Shown one piece after another: positions 17,308 to 26,660 of a stretch of 64,000 bases of DNA (its first letter is position 1; the number at the start of each line of letters is the position of its first letter). This stretch comes from Glycomyces harbinensis (GTDB lineage: Bacteria; Actinomycetota; Actinomycetes; Mycobacteriales; Micromonosporaceae), in the NCBI RefSeq assembly GCF_900101745.1, contig NZ_FNAD01000014.1, positions 104,489-168,488 of the forward strand. The letters are read 5' to 3'. A model generated the notes under the pieces. That model worked only from the letters and a program-made list of their open reading frames with translations. It was not told where the DNA came from and did no database searches. Both the position numbers and the translations under genes were made by a program.

Positions 17308-18236
17308 CCGACGTGATCTCGAAGAACCAGACGAAGCCCGCGAACGGGCGCCCGCCCGGGATGAAGGAGTCCACCGGGACGCGCGTCTTCGGCGCCGCCA
17401 ACGCGGTCTTCCTCGTCGTCCTGTGCGTCGGGATGCTGTACCCGTTCATCACGGTCCTCGCCCAGTCGTTCAGCTCGCCGGGCGCGATCAACGCGGGCCA
17501 GGTCAGCTTCTGGCCCGTCGGCTTCAACGTCGACACCTACGGCGCCGTGATGTCGAACGAGATGTTCTGGCGCAACTACGGCAACTCCGTGCTGTACACC
17601 GCGGTCGGAACGACGATCGCCATGGTCCTCACCACGACCTACGCGTACGTGCTGTCCAAGAAGCACCTCAAGGGACGCAAGGCGCTCATCGGGATCGCCG
17701 TGTTCACGATGTTCTTCAACGGCGGCCTCGTGCCGAACTACGTGCTCATCTCCTCCCTCGGGATGAAGAACACCATGTGGGCGATCGTGCTCCCCGGCGC
17801 GATCTCGGTGTTCAACCTCCTGGTCATGAAGTCGTTCTTCGAGAGCCTGCCCAAGGACCTCGAAGAGGCCGCGCAGATCGACGGGCTCGGCTGGTACGGC
17901 ATCTTCGGGAGGATCGTGCTGCCCCTGTCGAAGGCGGTCATCGCCACGATGGTCCTCTTCTACTCGGTCGCGTACTGGAACGACTGGTTCGCCGCGTTCC
18001 TCTACCTCGACAAGAGCGAGCTGTTCCCCGTCACGCTGTTCCTGCGGAACCTCATCGCCGGGGCCTCCACCACGGCGTCCGAAGGGGCGGCGGCCGCGGG
18101 GACGACGACCGCGCTGGTCTCCTCGAACATCCAGGCGGTGACGATGATCCTCACCGTCATCCCGATCCTCTGCGTCTACCCGTTCGTGCAGCGCTACTTC
18201 GTGTCGGGCGTGATGCTGGGATCGGTCAAGGGATGA
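17304..18236 (+). CDS. ABC oligosaccharide importer permease, YtcP type
   Basis: 310-residue MalG/YtcP-like permease starting at a GTG that overlaps the upstream stop. Recognisable features: LYPFITVLAQSFSSPGAINAG after the first helix, the EAA loop EEAAQIDGLGWYGIFGRIVL, and AYWNDWFAAFLYL. A periplasmic insert near residues 250-285 is rich in Ala, Gly and Thr. It forms the heterodimeric channel with the LplB-type subunit. An ATG overlapping its stop (18233) could restart translation of the GH3 gene directly. Confidence 0.91.
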   Translation: MTDVISKNQTKPANGRPPGMKESTGTRVFGAANAVFLVVLCVGMLYPFITVLAQSFSSPGAINAGQVSFWPVGFNVDTYGAVMSNEMFWRNYGNSVLYTAVGTTIAMVLTTTYAYVLSKKHLKGRKALIGIAVFTMFFNGGLVPNYVLISSLGMKNTMWAIVLPGAISVFNLLVMKSFFESLPKDLEEAAQIDGLGWYGIFGRIVLPLSKAVIATMVLFYSVAYWNDWFAAFLYLDKSELFPVTLFLRNLIAGASTTASEGAAAAGTTTALVSSNIQAVTMILTVIPILCVYPFVQRYFVSGVMLGSVKG

Positions 18237-18292
18237 AGCGCCGCAACGTCCAACGCACGGAAACATCCGAATACGAAGAGAGCCGTCCCATC

Positions 18293-20638
18293 ATGAGCAC
18301 TGACACCGACGCCGCTTCCGCAGGAACGGCGTCCGCCGAGGCGCCTCCGGTGCCCTGGCACGACCACCGGCTCGGCCGATCCGAGCGCGCGGCGGCGCTC
18401 GCGGCCGAGATGACGCTCGAGGAGAAGACGGGGCAGCTCGTCGGGCTCTGGGTCGGGGCGGACGCCTCCGGCGGGGACGTCGCCCCCCACCAGAGCGACA
18501 TGAGCCGGGACGCGCCCTCGTTCGACGACGTGATCGTCGACGGCCTGGGGCAGCTGACGCGGCCCTTCGGCACGCGGCCGGTCCCCCCGGAGCTCGGCGC
18601 GCAGTCGCTCGCCCGCGCGCAGCACCGGATCGTCGCGGCCAACCGCTTCGGCATCCCGGCCCAGGTGCACGAGGAGTGCCTGGCCGGTTTCGCCGCATGG
18701 GGCGCCACCGCCTACCCGGTGCCGCTCTCGTGGGGCGCGAGCTTCGACCCCGAACTCGTGCAGGAGATGTCCTCGCGCATCGGCCGGTCGATGCGCGCGG
18801 TCGGCGTGCACCAGGGGCTCGCGCCAGTGCTCGACGTCGTGCGCGACTACCGCTGGGGACGCGTCGAGGAGTCGATCGGCGAGGACCCGTACCTCGTGGG
18901 CACGATCGGCGCCTCGTACGTGAGCGGCCTCGAGAGCGCGGGCATCGTCGCCACGCTCAAGCACTTCGCCGGGTACTCGGGCTCGCGGGCCGGGCGCAAC
19001 CACGCCCCGGTCTCCGCCGGCCCGCGCGAGATGGCCGAGATCTTCCTGCCGCCGTTCGAGACCGCGCTTCGGCACGGGAAGGCCCGCTCGGTGATGAACT
19101 CGTACGCGGAGGTCGACGGGATGCCGGCGGCCGGCGACCGGCGCCTCCTCACCGACCTGCTGCGCGACACGTGGGGCTTCGACGGCGTGGTCGTGGCCGA
19201 CTACTTCGCCATCGCGTTCCTCCGCACGCTCCAGCGGGTGGCGGAGACCGACGGGGACGCCGCCGCACGCGCCCTTTGGGCCGGCGTCGACGTCGAGCTC
19301 CCGTCGGTCGCGGCCTACGGCGCGCCGCTCATCGAAGCGGTCAAGGCCGGCGACGTGGACGAGGCGCTGGTCGACCGCGCCCTCCAGCGCGTGCTGGAGC
19401 AGAAGATCGACCTCGGTCTCATCGAAGCCGACTACGATCCGACCCCGTTGCACGACACGGCCTTCGACGACGCCGACTCCCGCGAGATCGCGCTCCGCCT
19501 CGCCCGCGAAGCGGTCGTCCTGGTCGACAACGACGGGACGCTGCCGCTCGCGGCGGAGACCCGCGTCGCCGTCGTCGGCCCGCTCGCCGACGACCCGTTC
19601 GCGATGCTCGGCTGCTACTCGTTCCCCGCCCACGTCGGCGTGCACCACCCTGAGACGGGCCTCGGGATCGACATCCCCACGGTCCTGGACGAACTGGGCG
19701 CCCGCCGCGACGTGGTCGGGGGCGCGCCCGGATGCGACGTTATGGAGCCGGGACGCGACGGCTTCGACGCCGCCCGGGACGCGGCGCGCGACGCCGACGT
19801 GGTGGTCGTCGCCCTCGGCGACCGCGCCGGGCTCTTCGGAAGGGGCACCTCGGGAGAGGGCTGCGACGCGGCCGACCTGCGCCTTCCGGGGGAGCAGCAG
19901 GCGCTCCTGGAGTCGCTCCTGGACACCGGCACGCCCGTGGTGCTCGTCCTGCTCACCGGCCGCCCCTACGCGCTCGGCGCCGTGGCCGACCGGTGCGCGG
20001 CGATCGTGCAGGCGTTCTTCCCGGGCCAGCAGGGCGCGCAGGCGCTCGCCGAGGTGCTCACCGGCGAGGTGAACCCGAGCGGGCACCTTCCCGTCGGGAT
20101 CCCGCGCGACCCGGGCGGCCAGCCCGCGACGTACCTGGCGCCGCCGCTCGGCCGGGCGAACGACGTGTCGAACCTCGACCCGACCGCGCTCTACCCGTTC
20201 GGCCACGGGCTCTCGTACGGCGCCCTCACCTGGCATCCGACGGCGACCGATGAGGAAGACTGGGACGCCGAGGGGACCACCTCGGTCTCGGTGGCCCTCT
20301 CGAACGAGACCGCGGCGCGCGTCGACGACGTCGTCCAGGTCTACCTGCACGACCCGGTCGCGCAGGTGACGCGGCCGGTGCAGCGCCTCGTCGCCTACCG
20401 GCGCGTGTCGCTCGCGGCGGGGGAGTCCGTCGAGGTCGAGTTCCGGCTCCACGCCGACCTGACCTCGTTCATCGGGGCCCAGGGCGAGCGGATCGTGGAG
20501 CCGGGAGCGGTCGAGCTGCGCGTCGCGCGTTCGAGCGCCGACGTGCACGCCGCCGTTCGCCGGCGGATCACCGGACCCGAGCGCCGCCTCGGAGCCGACC
20601 GGGTGCTCGTCGCGGACATCGAGACACGCAGAGCCTGA
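18293..20638 (+). CDS. GH3 beta-glycosidase (beta-xylosidase/beta-glucosidase)
   Basis: 781-residue GH3 enzyme without signal peptide. The N-terminal barrel (about 20-360) contains KHFAGYSGSRAGRNHAPV and the nucleophile Asp303 in VVVADYF. An alpha/beta sandwich (about 380-600) and a C-terminal fibronectin-like domain (about 670-770) complete the usual order. The YSGSRAGRNHAPVS element and gene neighbourhood favour hydrolysis of imported xylo-oligosaccharides, but beta-glucosidase activity is possible. A GAAGAGAG site supports the start at 18293; an in-frame ATG at 18233, overlapping the permease stop, would add 20 residues outside the fold. Confidence 0.9.
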   Translation: MSTDTDAASAGTASAEAPPVPWHDHRLGRSERAAALAAEMTLEEKTGQLVGLWVGADASGGDVAPHQSDMSRDAPSFDDVIVDGLGQLTRPFGTRPVPPELGAQSLARAQHRIVAANRFGIPAQVHEECLAGFAAWGATAYPVPLSWGASFDPELVQEMSSRIGRSMRAVGVHQGLAPVLDVVRDYRWGRVEESIGEDPYLVGTIGASYVSGLESAGIVATLKHFAGYSGSRAGRNHAPVSAGPREMAEIFLPPFETALRHGKARSVMNSYAEVDGMPAAGDRRLLTDLLRDTWGFDGVVVADYFAIAFLRTLQRVAETDGDAAARALWAGVDVELPSVAAYGAPLIEAVKAGDVDEALVDRALQRVLEQKIDLGLIEADYDPTPLHDTAFDDADSREIALRLAREAVVLVDNDGTLPLAAETRVAVVGPLADDPFAMLGCYSFPAHVGVHHPETGLGIDIPTVLDELGARRDVVGGAPGCDVMEPGRDGFDAARDAARDADVVVVALGDRAGLFGRGTSGEGCDAADLRLPGEQQALLESLLDTGTPVVLVLLTGRPYALGAVADRCAAIVQAFFPGQQGAQALAEVLTGEVNPSGHLPVGIPRDPGGQPATYLAPPLGRANDVSNLDPTALYPFGHGLSYGALTWHPTATDEEDWDAEGTTSVSVALSNETAARVDDVVQVYLHDPVAQVTRPVQRLVAYRRVSLAAGESVEVEFRLHADLTSFIGAQGERIVEPGAVELRVARSSADVHAAVRRRITGPERRLGADRVLVADIETRRA

Positions 20639-20649
20639 ACGGGAGCAGC

Positions 20650-21336
20650 ATGAACACCGCACACGCCGGCGAGGTCGGCCCGGGGACGCTCTCCCGGCTG
20701 ACCGCCGCGATCTACCGCTACCTCGTCCTCGGGGTGTTCCTCGCGGTCTCCGGCGTCCCGACCCTGCTGCTGTGGACCCTGCTGTCGCCGGACGCCTCGA
20801 ACGCGGTGCTCTTCGTGGCCGCGCTCCTCCCGGTCGCGCCCGCGCTCTCGGCGGCGCTGTACGCGCAGCGGGCCTGGGCGCGGGAACCGGACCTGAGCCC
20901 GGCGCGGCCGCTGCTGCGGGGGCTGCGGCTGAACCTGCGGGACACGCTCTCCTGGTGGGTCCCGGTGCTCGCGTGCGCGACCGTCCTGACGGTGAACGTC
21001 CTGTTCACCGACCTGGTCCCCGGGGGTGCGTTCCTGCGGCCGGTGAGCGTCGTGCTCCTGGCGGTGCTCGTCGTGTGGTCGGGGCACCTGCTCGCGGTGA
21101 CCTCGTTCTTCTCGTTCCGCTTCCGCGACGTGCTGCGCGTGGCGGCCGCGGAGTTCTTCCTCTCCTGGAAGTCCTCCCTCGGCCTCCTCGCGCTCCTCAT
21201 CGTGGCGACCGCGACGGTGATGATGAGCTCCGAGGCGGTGCTGCTCCTGTTCGGGTGGGCGTTCGCGGCCTCGCTGTGGCTGGTCGTGCGGCCGGTCGTC
21301 GCGGACGTCACCGAACGGTTCACGGCCCGGGACTGA
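20650..21336 (+). CDS. DUF624 (YesL-like) membrane protein, second copy
   Basis: 228-residue polytopic membrane protein starting 11 bases after the GH3 stop. About five hydrophobic segments are visible, including YLVLGVFLAVSGVPTLLLW and the C-terminal LLLFGWAFAASLWLVVRPVV. Family role unknown. Like the copy at 7607-8242 it is the last gene of an oligosaccharide-import operon. The two copies are only distantly similar to each other, so they were probably acquired with, or diverged along with, their transporters. Confidence 0.78.
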   Translation: MNTAHAGEVGPGTLSRLTAAIYRYLVLGVFLAVSGVPTLLLWTLLSPDASNAVLFVAALLPVAPALSAALYAQRAWAREPDLSPARPLLRGLRLNLRDTLSWWVPVLACATVLTVNVLFTDLVPGGAFLRPVSVVLLAVLVVWSGHLLAVTSFFSFRFRDVLRVAAAEFFLSWKSSLGLLALLIVATATVMMSSEAVLLLFGWAFAASLWLVVRPVVADVTERFTARD

Positions 21337-21343
21337 CCGCCGG

Positions 21344-22198
21344 TCAGGCGGGATTCTCGGCGCCGGCGATCCAGACCGCACCGGGGAACCGCAGGACGCC
21401 GCCGACGAGGCGGCGGCGGAGCTCGGCGCGGACCTCGTCGACGAGGGACTCCCAGCCGTCGACGCCGATCCGGGGCACGAGCTGCTCCCTGGCGAGGCGG
21501 CCGAGGCCGCCGCTGAGGACGGTGGTGACCCGCTCCTCGACGCCGTCGGTGCCGTTGAAGCCGTAGTCGCACGTGAAGTCGAACGCGTCGATCCGCACCG
21601 AGTCCCAGCCGGCGCCGGTGAGCAGGGCGTCGAGCCGGCCGCGGTCCGCGAACGCGGTCGGGCCGGGCGCTCCGGGCGCGGGGGACTCGGGCTTCGGGTC
21701 GAGCCGGTCGGCGAGGACCGTCGAACCGAGGCTGAACATCGGGTTCTCCTCCAGGCTTCGCCAGCAGGCGAACACGAGCCGTGCGCCGGGCGCCGCGGCC
21801 CGGCGGAGGTTCGCGAACGCGGCCTGCGGGTCCTCGAAGAACATGACGCCGAACCGGGAGACGACCAGGTCGAACGGCGCCCCGGGCGCCTGGCCGAGCA
21901 GGTCGGCCGTCTGCGCGTCGGCGACGAGCACGGTCGCCTCGGGGACGCGTCCGCGCGCGGCGGCGGCCATGCCTTCGGAGATGTCCACGCCGACGACCTG
22001 GGCTCCCGCCGCCGCGCTCTTCGCGAGGAGCGTGCCGGTCCCGCAGCCGACGTCGAGCACGCGCCGCCCGGGCGCCGGGCGGGCCGCGTCGAGGAGCGCC
22101 GCCGTCACGGGCGCGAACACGGCGTCGAAGACCGCCTCGTTCGCGACCCATCCGGCCGCGCCGTCGGTCCAGTTCTGCCGCATCGATTCATTCGCCAC
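21344..22198 (-). CDS. Class I SAM-dependent methyltransferase
   Basis: 284-residue Rossmann-fold methyltransferase. Motif I VLDVGCGTGTLL (residues about 46-57) binds S-adenosylmethionine, with the acidic end of strand 2 in VVGVDISEGM and motif II/III near VADAQTADLL and FDLVVSRFGVMFF. It resembles the UbiE/CcoQ-like methyltransferases of actinobacteria; the acceptor is unknown. It is convergent with the DUF624 gene (seven bases apart) and divergent from the P-loop kinase gene, so it is probably a single-gene unit. Confidence 0.88.
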   Translation of the reverse strand: MANESMRQNWTDGAAGWVANEAVFDAVFAPVTAALLDAARPAPGRRVLDVGCGTGTLLAKSAAAGAQVVGVDISEGMAAAARGRVPEATVLVADAQTADLLGQAPGAPFDLVVSRFGVMFFEDPQAAFANLRRAAAPGARLVFACWRSLEENPMFSLGSTVLADRLDPKPESPAPGAPGPTAFADRGRLDALLTGAGWDSVRIDAFDFTCDYGFNGTDGVEERVTTVLSGGLGRLAREQLVPRIGVDGWESLVDEVRAELRRRLVGGVLRFPGAVWIAGAENPA

Positions 22199-22230
22199 AG
22201 CGCCACCCTACTGAAACGCCCCGACGTCCC

Positions 22231-22911
22231 GTGCGTGCCACGTGGGACCATGGCCGCGTGGAGGCATCGAACGGGTTGCGGGAGCGTCTGCGGCACGTCC
22301 GCTGGATCGCCGGGGGCAGCGGCGCGGGCAAGTCGACCGTCGCCGTCCGGCTCGCCGCCGAGCACGGCATGAGGCTGTACGCGACCGACGACGTGATGGC
22401 CGATCACGCCCGCCGCGCCACCGCCGACCAGGCGCCGTTCCTGCACCGGTTCATGGCCATGGACATGGACGAGCGCTGGGTCCTTCGCTCCCCGCAGGCG
22501 ATGCTGGAGACGTTCCACTGGTTCCGCGGGGAGGGCTTCGGCCTGATCGTCGAGGACCTGCTGGCCTTGCCGGCCGACCGCGGCGTCATCGCCGAGGGAT
22601 TCCGCCTGCTGCCCTCGCTCGTCAAGCCGCTCTTGGCCTCACGCGACCAGGCCGTGTGGCTGCTGCCGACACCGGACTTCCGTGACGCGGCGATCCACGG
22701 CCGGGAAGCCGGGGGACCGGGCTTCCTGCGGCGGACAAGCGATCCGGAGCGGGCCGCGCGCAACCTCGCCGAACGCGAACGCCGGTTCACCGAACGACTC
22801 CGCGAGGAGACCCGACGCCTCGGGCTGCACGCCATCGAGGTCGACGCGACCATGACCGAAGACGACACCGCCCGTCGCGTGAGCGGCATCGTCAGGTTCA
22901 GCACTCCTTGA
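22231..22911 (+). CDS. P-loop NTPase, small-molecule kinase-like
   Basis: 226-residue protein with a Walker A motif GGSGAGKST (residues 28-36) and the general layout of nucleoside/adenylate-kinase-like enzymes: a conserved TDDVM after the P-loop and a late Arg-rich lid (about 170-200). The substrate is not known. Two GTG codons are possible starts (22231 and 22258); neither has a convincing ribosome site, and the shorter one still retains the whole P-loop. It ends at a strong bidirectional terminator. Confidence 0.75.
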   Translation: MRATWDHGRVEASNGLRERLRHVRWIAGGSGAGKSTVAVRLAAEHGMRLYATDDVMADHARRATADQAPFLHRFMAMDMDERWVLRSPQAMLETFHWFRGEGFGLIVEDLLALPADRGVIAEGFRLLPSLVKPLLASRDQAVWLLPTPDFRDAAIHGREAGGPGFLRRTSDPERAARNLAERERRFTERLREETRRLGLHAIEVDATMTEDDTARRVSGIVRFSTP

Positions 22912-22938
22912 GCGCCGAGCCTTGCCGATCCGACGCGC

Positions 22939-22970
22939 GTCGAGGCGAACCCTCGCGGGTCCGCCTCGAC
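22939..22970. terminator. Bidirectional terminator between convergent genes
   Basis: Stem 22939-22952 (GTCGAGGCGAACCC) pairs with 22957-22970 around a TCGC loop, 14 bp with one mismatch. It sits between the kinase gene and the oppositely oriented PL11 gene and can serve both. Confidence 0.78.
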
Positions 22971-23021
22971 ACGGTTCAGGCCCCCGGACGCGCTATCGCC
23001 CGCGCCCGGAGAGCATTGGCG

Positions 23022-25262
23022 CTACGGGGTGTGGATGTCGGGCCAGGGGTAACTGGTCACGTCCGAGCCGATGTAGAAGCTCGGGTGCGGCGGCTGGTTG
23101 TAGGCCGTGTTCTGCCACGCGATCGCGACCCGGTACTGGATGTCGTGCATGAGCGTCGCGATGCGCAGGTTCGTCTGGTGCGGCGTCGCGTAGATCCGCA
23201 GCGCGGAGCTGTTGCTGGTGCGCCAGACGACCTCTTCGCGCCAGTCCCCGAACAGGTCCGCCGACAGCGCCGGCGTCGACTTCGTGCCGTTGCCGGAGGA
23301 CACCCCCGAACCGTTCAGCAGCGTGCCGGACGGGTAGTTGGTGATCTGGGTGCCGTTCAGGAGCTCGCGCTCGCCGTCGCCGTCCCACCAGGACAGGAAG
23401 TTCGCCGAGGCGGGTTGCGCCCCGATGTTGGAACCGGCGGCGTTGCGCAGGCCGCTGGGAGCCAGCGACCAGTACTCGGCGCCGGGGTTGCTCGCCAGAA
23501 TGTTCGCGGCGACGCCGCGTCCGTTGTCACCGTTCGGACTGGTCTGGAACAGGATCGATCCGTTGGAGCCGTTCAGGTGCGAGGACGGCTGGCTGCCGCT
23601 TTCATGGACCATAAACACTTCCTGGCCCGCGCGGCCGGGCACGAAGTCGGAGACATGGAGCGCGTCGCCGTGCCCGAACCTGGTGTTGTACAGCGCCTGG
23701 CCGTTCGAGCCGACCGCCATCGCCCCGTACACGACATCCTGACGGCCGTCGCCGTCCATGTCCGCGATCGAGAGGCTGTGCGCGCCCTGCCCGGTGTACT
23801 GGCTGCCCGCACTGTTGGAGTCGAACGTCCACCGAGTCGTCAGGTCGGTGCCGTTCCAGTCGACGGCCCAGATTACCGAGCGCGTGTAGTAGCCGCGCGC
23901 GAAGATCATCGAAGGCGTCTCACCGTCCAGATAGGCTGTTCCGGCGAGGAACCGGTCGACCCGGTTGCCGTAGCTGTCGCCCCACGAGGCGACGTTGCCG
24001 CGCGGTGGGTTGTAGTTGACGGTGTCCATCGCCGCGCCGGTCTGTCCGTTGAAGACCGTCAAGAACTCCGGGCCTGACAGGACGTAACCGTCGCCGTTGC
24101 GGTGGTCGGCGCTGGAGGAGCCGATGACCGTGCCGGCGCCGTCGCGGGTGCCGTCGGCGGTCTTCATCGCGACTTCGGCCTTGCCGTCGCCGTCGTAGTC
24201 GAAGACCTGGAACTGCGTGTAGTGCGCGCCCGAGCGGATGTTGCGCCCCAGGTCGATGCGCCACAGGCGCGTGCCGTCGAGCCGGTAGGCGTCGATCAGC
24301 GTGTTGCCGGTGACCCCGGCCTGCGAATTGTCCTTGGCGTTGGTCGGGTACCACATGACGATGTACTCGTAGTCCCCGTCGCCGTCCAAGTCGCCGACAC
24401 TGGTGTCGTTGGCGTCGTACGTGAAGCCGCTGCCTCCCGCGGGCCGCTGGAGCGGGATGTCGAGATAGCCGCTGGAGTTGAAGACCGCCTCGGCCCCGGA
24501 CGCGGGTCCTTCGGTGCCCCCGGTGACCGCCCGGACGGTGTACTGCGAACTGGAGGATCCGCCGGTGTCGAGGTAGTTGGTGGCTCCGGTCAGCGGTGAA
24601 GCGGTGATCTTGGTGCCGTCGCGGTAGACGTTGAACGCCGCGTTCTCCGCATCCGTGCCCAGCAGCCGCCAGGACACGAGTCGACCGTTACCCGAAGGCA
24701 CCACGGTGACCCCGCGGGTCAGGTCCTCCACTTCATAGCGGCCGTCCCCGCCCTGACCGGGGTCGTCGCCGTCAGTGAGTTCGATGTAGTCGATGTTCGC
24801 CAGACCGGCACTGCCGGTGGCGACCAGGCGGATGGTGTTGCTCCCGGCATTGACCGGGACCGTGACGGTCTTGGTCGACCAGGTGGTCCACGCACCGGTC
24901 GCGCCGAACGCGCTCGCCGACTGCACGGTCGCGCCGTTGACGACGATGTCCGCCGAACGGGTGTCGGTGCCGCCGTGGGCGTACCGGATCGCCAAGGTGG
25001 CGCTGCCGGCGCTGGCGGCGTTCACGGTGAACTGGCTCGACGCGCCAGTGGCGTTGTTGGAGTTGCAGAACCCGCTGCCGGAAAAACCGGAATGATTCGA
25101 TTCAATCGCGCCGGCGCAGGTCGCAGGGGAGGACTCCGCCTCGTAGCGGACCGTGGCGGCTTGGGCGGTGAGGTTCACGGCCGTCGGGATGGCGACGGCC
25201 GCGAGACTGGCCACCGCGAGGATCGACAGGCCTCGCAGCCGTCGCTTACTGGATATACGCAT
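23022..25262 (-). CDS. Secreted PL11 rhamnogalacturonan lyase with N-terminal CBM
   Basis: 746-residue exported enzyme. A signal peptide (about 1-36, basic start then LSILAVASLAAVAIPTAV) is followed by a carbohydrate-binding beta-sandwich of CBM35/CBM6 type (about 38-165, YEAESSPATC and later WSTKTVTVPVNAGSNTIRL) and the PL11 eight-bladed propeller (about 175-746). Repeated DxDGDG calcium loops are visible (GDLDGDGDYEY, FDYDGDGKAEV, ADMDGDGRQDV). PL11 enzymes cleave the alternating rhamnose-galacturonate backbone of pectin by beta-elimination, calcium-dependent. It stands alone with its own AT-rich promoter and operator, and extends the hemicellulose enzymes to pectin. Endo- versus exo-mode cannot be told. 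Confidence 0.93.
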   Translation of the reverse strand: MRISSKRRLRGLSILAVASLAAVAIPTAVNLTAQAATVRYEAESSPATCAGAIESNHSGFSGSGFCNSNNATGASSQFTVNAASAGSATLAIRYAHGGTDTRSADIVVNGATVQSASAFGATGAWTTWSTKTVTVPVNAGSNTIRLVATGSAGLANIDYIELTDGDDPGQGGDGRYEVEDLTRGVTVVPSGNGRLVSWRLLGTDAENAAFNVYRDGTKITASPLTGATNYLDTGGSSSSQYTVRAVTGGTEGPASGAEAVFNSSGYLDIPLQRPAGGSGFTYDANDTSVGDLDGDGDYEYIVMWYPTNAKDNSQAGVTGNTLIDAYRLDGTRLWRIDLGRNIRSGAHYTQFQVFDYDGDGKAEVAMKTADGTRDGAGTVIGSSSADHRNGDGYVLSGPEFLTVFNGQTGAAMDTVNYNPPRGNVASWGDSYGNRVDRFLAGTAYLDGETPSMIFARGYYTRSVIWAVDWNGTDLTTRWTFDSNSAGSQYTGQGAHSLSIADMDGDGRQDVVYGAMAVGSNGQALYNTRFGHGDALHVSDFVPGRAGQEVFMVHESGSQPSSHLNGSNGSILFQTSPNGDNGRGVAANILASNPGAEYWSLAPSGLRNAAGSNIGAQPASANFLSWWDGDGERELLNGTQITNYPSGTLLNGSGVSSGNGTKSTPALSADLFGDWREEVVWRTSNSSALRIYATPHQTNLRIATLMHDIQYRVAIAWQNTAYNQPPHPSFYIGSDVTSYPWPDIHTP

Positions 25263-25373
25263 GATTGCTCCGCGTGTGCTGATGTGAGGGTGGATCCGCC
25301 GGAGTCGGCGGAGGAGCGAGCGTCACCGTGGGCATGCCGGGGCTTCACGGTGCGCCGCATCGAAACTGAGAAA

Positions 25374-25385
25374 TGAATCGATTCA
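25374..25385. promoter_or_regulatory. Operator of the PL11 gene
   Basis: Perfect 12-bp palindrome TGAATCGATTCA with a central CG, as in LacI-family sites. It covers the predicted transcription start (about 25379) of the minus-strand PL11 gene, so a bound protein would repress. The sequence does not match the other operator families in the window. Confidence 0.72.
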
Positions 25386-25415
25386 ATTATAGACCAAAGT
25401 ATAGACACTCTTCAA
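25386..25415 (-). promoter_or_regulatory. Promoter of the PL11 gene
   Basis: On the minus strand: -35 TTGAAG (25415-25410), 18-bp spacer, -10 TATAAT (25391-25386), a consensus -10 in markedly AT-rich DNA. It directs transcription leftward and leaves a leader of about 115 bases before the PL11 start. Confidence 0.75.
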
Positions 25416-25660
25416 TTGCAATGCAAGGCCATGGGAGCGTTCGTCAATTGTTTCTCAACCTTGCATAATTGGGTTGACCGATAACTCCGCTGATGGGAAT
25501 GAATTGAAGCACCCCAGATCAATTCTTCGCAACGGTGCGGTGGCGAGGGCGGTCATGGTCGCGAGTGGAGTGGGTCGAGGTGTGACGCGGTGCATGAGCG
25601 GTGATTCGTTGGGGGTCAGAGAGGGCGGCGAAGAAGGGGTGGGGTGCGGGTGCGGGGTGC

Positions 25661-25710
25661 GTTGCTGGTCCGGGCGGCGTTTCGCTGGGGCTTCGAGCGG
25701 GCGGCGACGG
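25661..25710 (-). repeat. Inverted copy of the island monomer
   Basis: Read on the minus strand this stretch aligns with the monomers of the main array: CGCCGCCCGCTCGAA, then a Gly-rich-type GC core, ending in CAGCAAC where the array has CGACAAC or CGGCAAC. It shows that the repeat family occurs in both orientations around the island centre. Confidence 0.6.
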
Positions 25711-26660
25711 GGAGGTGGGGTGTGGGTTGGGGTCGGTGGCGGGTCAGGGGCGGCCGGGGCATGGCGTCCGGACCGGCGATGCCGGTGAGGTCGAGTCTGG
25801 TTGCGGTGCAAGGGGAGTGGCGGGTGAATGCGAGTGGTCTCTACCCGTGTGGGTGTTGCGGGTGGTACCTGTGTGGGGGAGAATTGAGGTACGCACAAGG
25901 GTAAGGGATTCATACAGGCGGCGGCCGGTGAATGCAGACTACGCCAAGCCTCTGGCCGAGAGCCGTTCCTCTGTAGGAGTCCCCGACACTGCTACTCCAT
26001 TGAACTGGGGTTGGGGGGTGTCGCCCTCGGAGTGCTATCGGGACCCCGCAGCTATCCGGTCAAGGCGGCCGGACTGGGTGGGGGTGTCCTCTCCGGCCGG
26101 GATCACCTCGAGCGCCGGGAGGCTGGTGTTTTTAACGAGGCACATACCGTAGGCAAAGGCCTCCTGAAGCGCCACCTGCGATGATCACGACCGGTTGGCA
26201 TCTGCGCCCGATCCACGCGCACCCCGACCAGTCCCGACTACCACCGCAAGCAGCACCACCCGGCACCACCATTCAGCACCACCACCACCACTCAGCGCTA
26301 CCCGCACACCGGGTGCGGTTCCCGCACGTCTGAGCACGGGCGCCGGGCATCGCTGCCCCGGTACCGTGCCCGCGCCCTGGGGGGCTGGCGGCCTGGTGCG
26401 ACCGCGCACACTGCCAGCATGAACCCCAAGGGGACCAGCGCCCCGTGCCCCGCACACCGGTACCCGCCCAACCTGCAAGCACCAGAGCAGGAGCGGGGAA
26501 CCAGCACAGCAGAGCAGCAACGGGAGCAGGAGTGGGAACGGGCGCAGAGGAGCCGAAGCCGAGGCCGAGGCCAGTGCGGTGGTGCTCACCGCCAGGGGCC
26601 GACCGCAGGACGCCGACGACTGGAGCAGGAAGGAGGAGACCCGACATGACCACCACCGGT

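Noticed and set aside
25601..26152. Plus-strand frame of 183 codons through the island core
   Set aside because: First half overlaps an inverted repeat monomer and the composition is not gene-like; no homologous family recognised.
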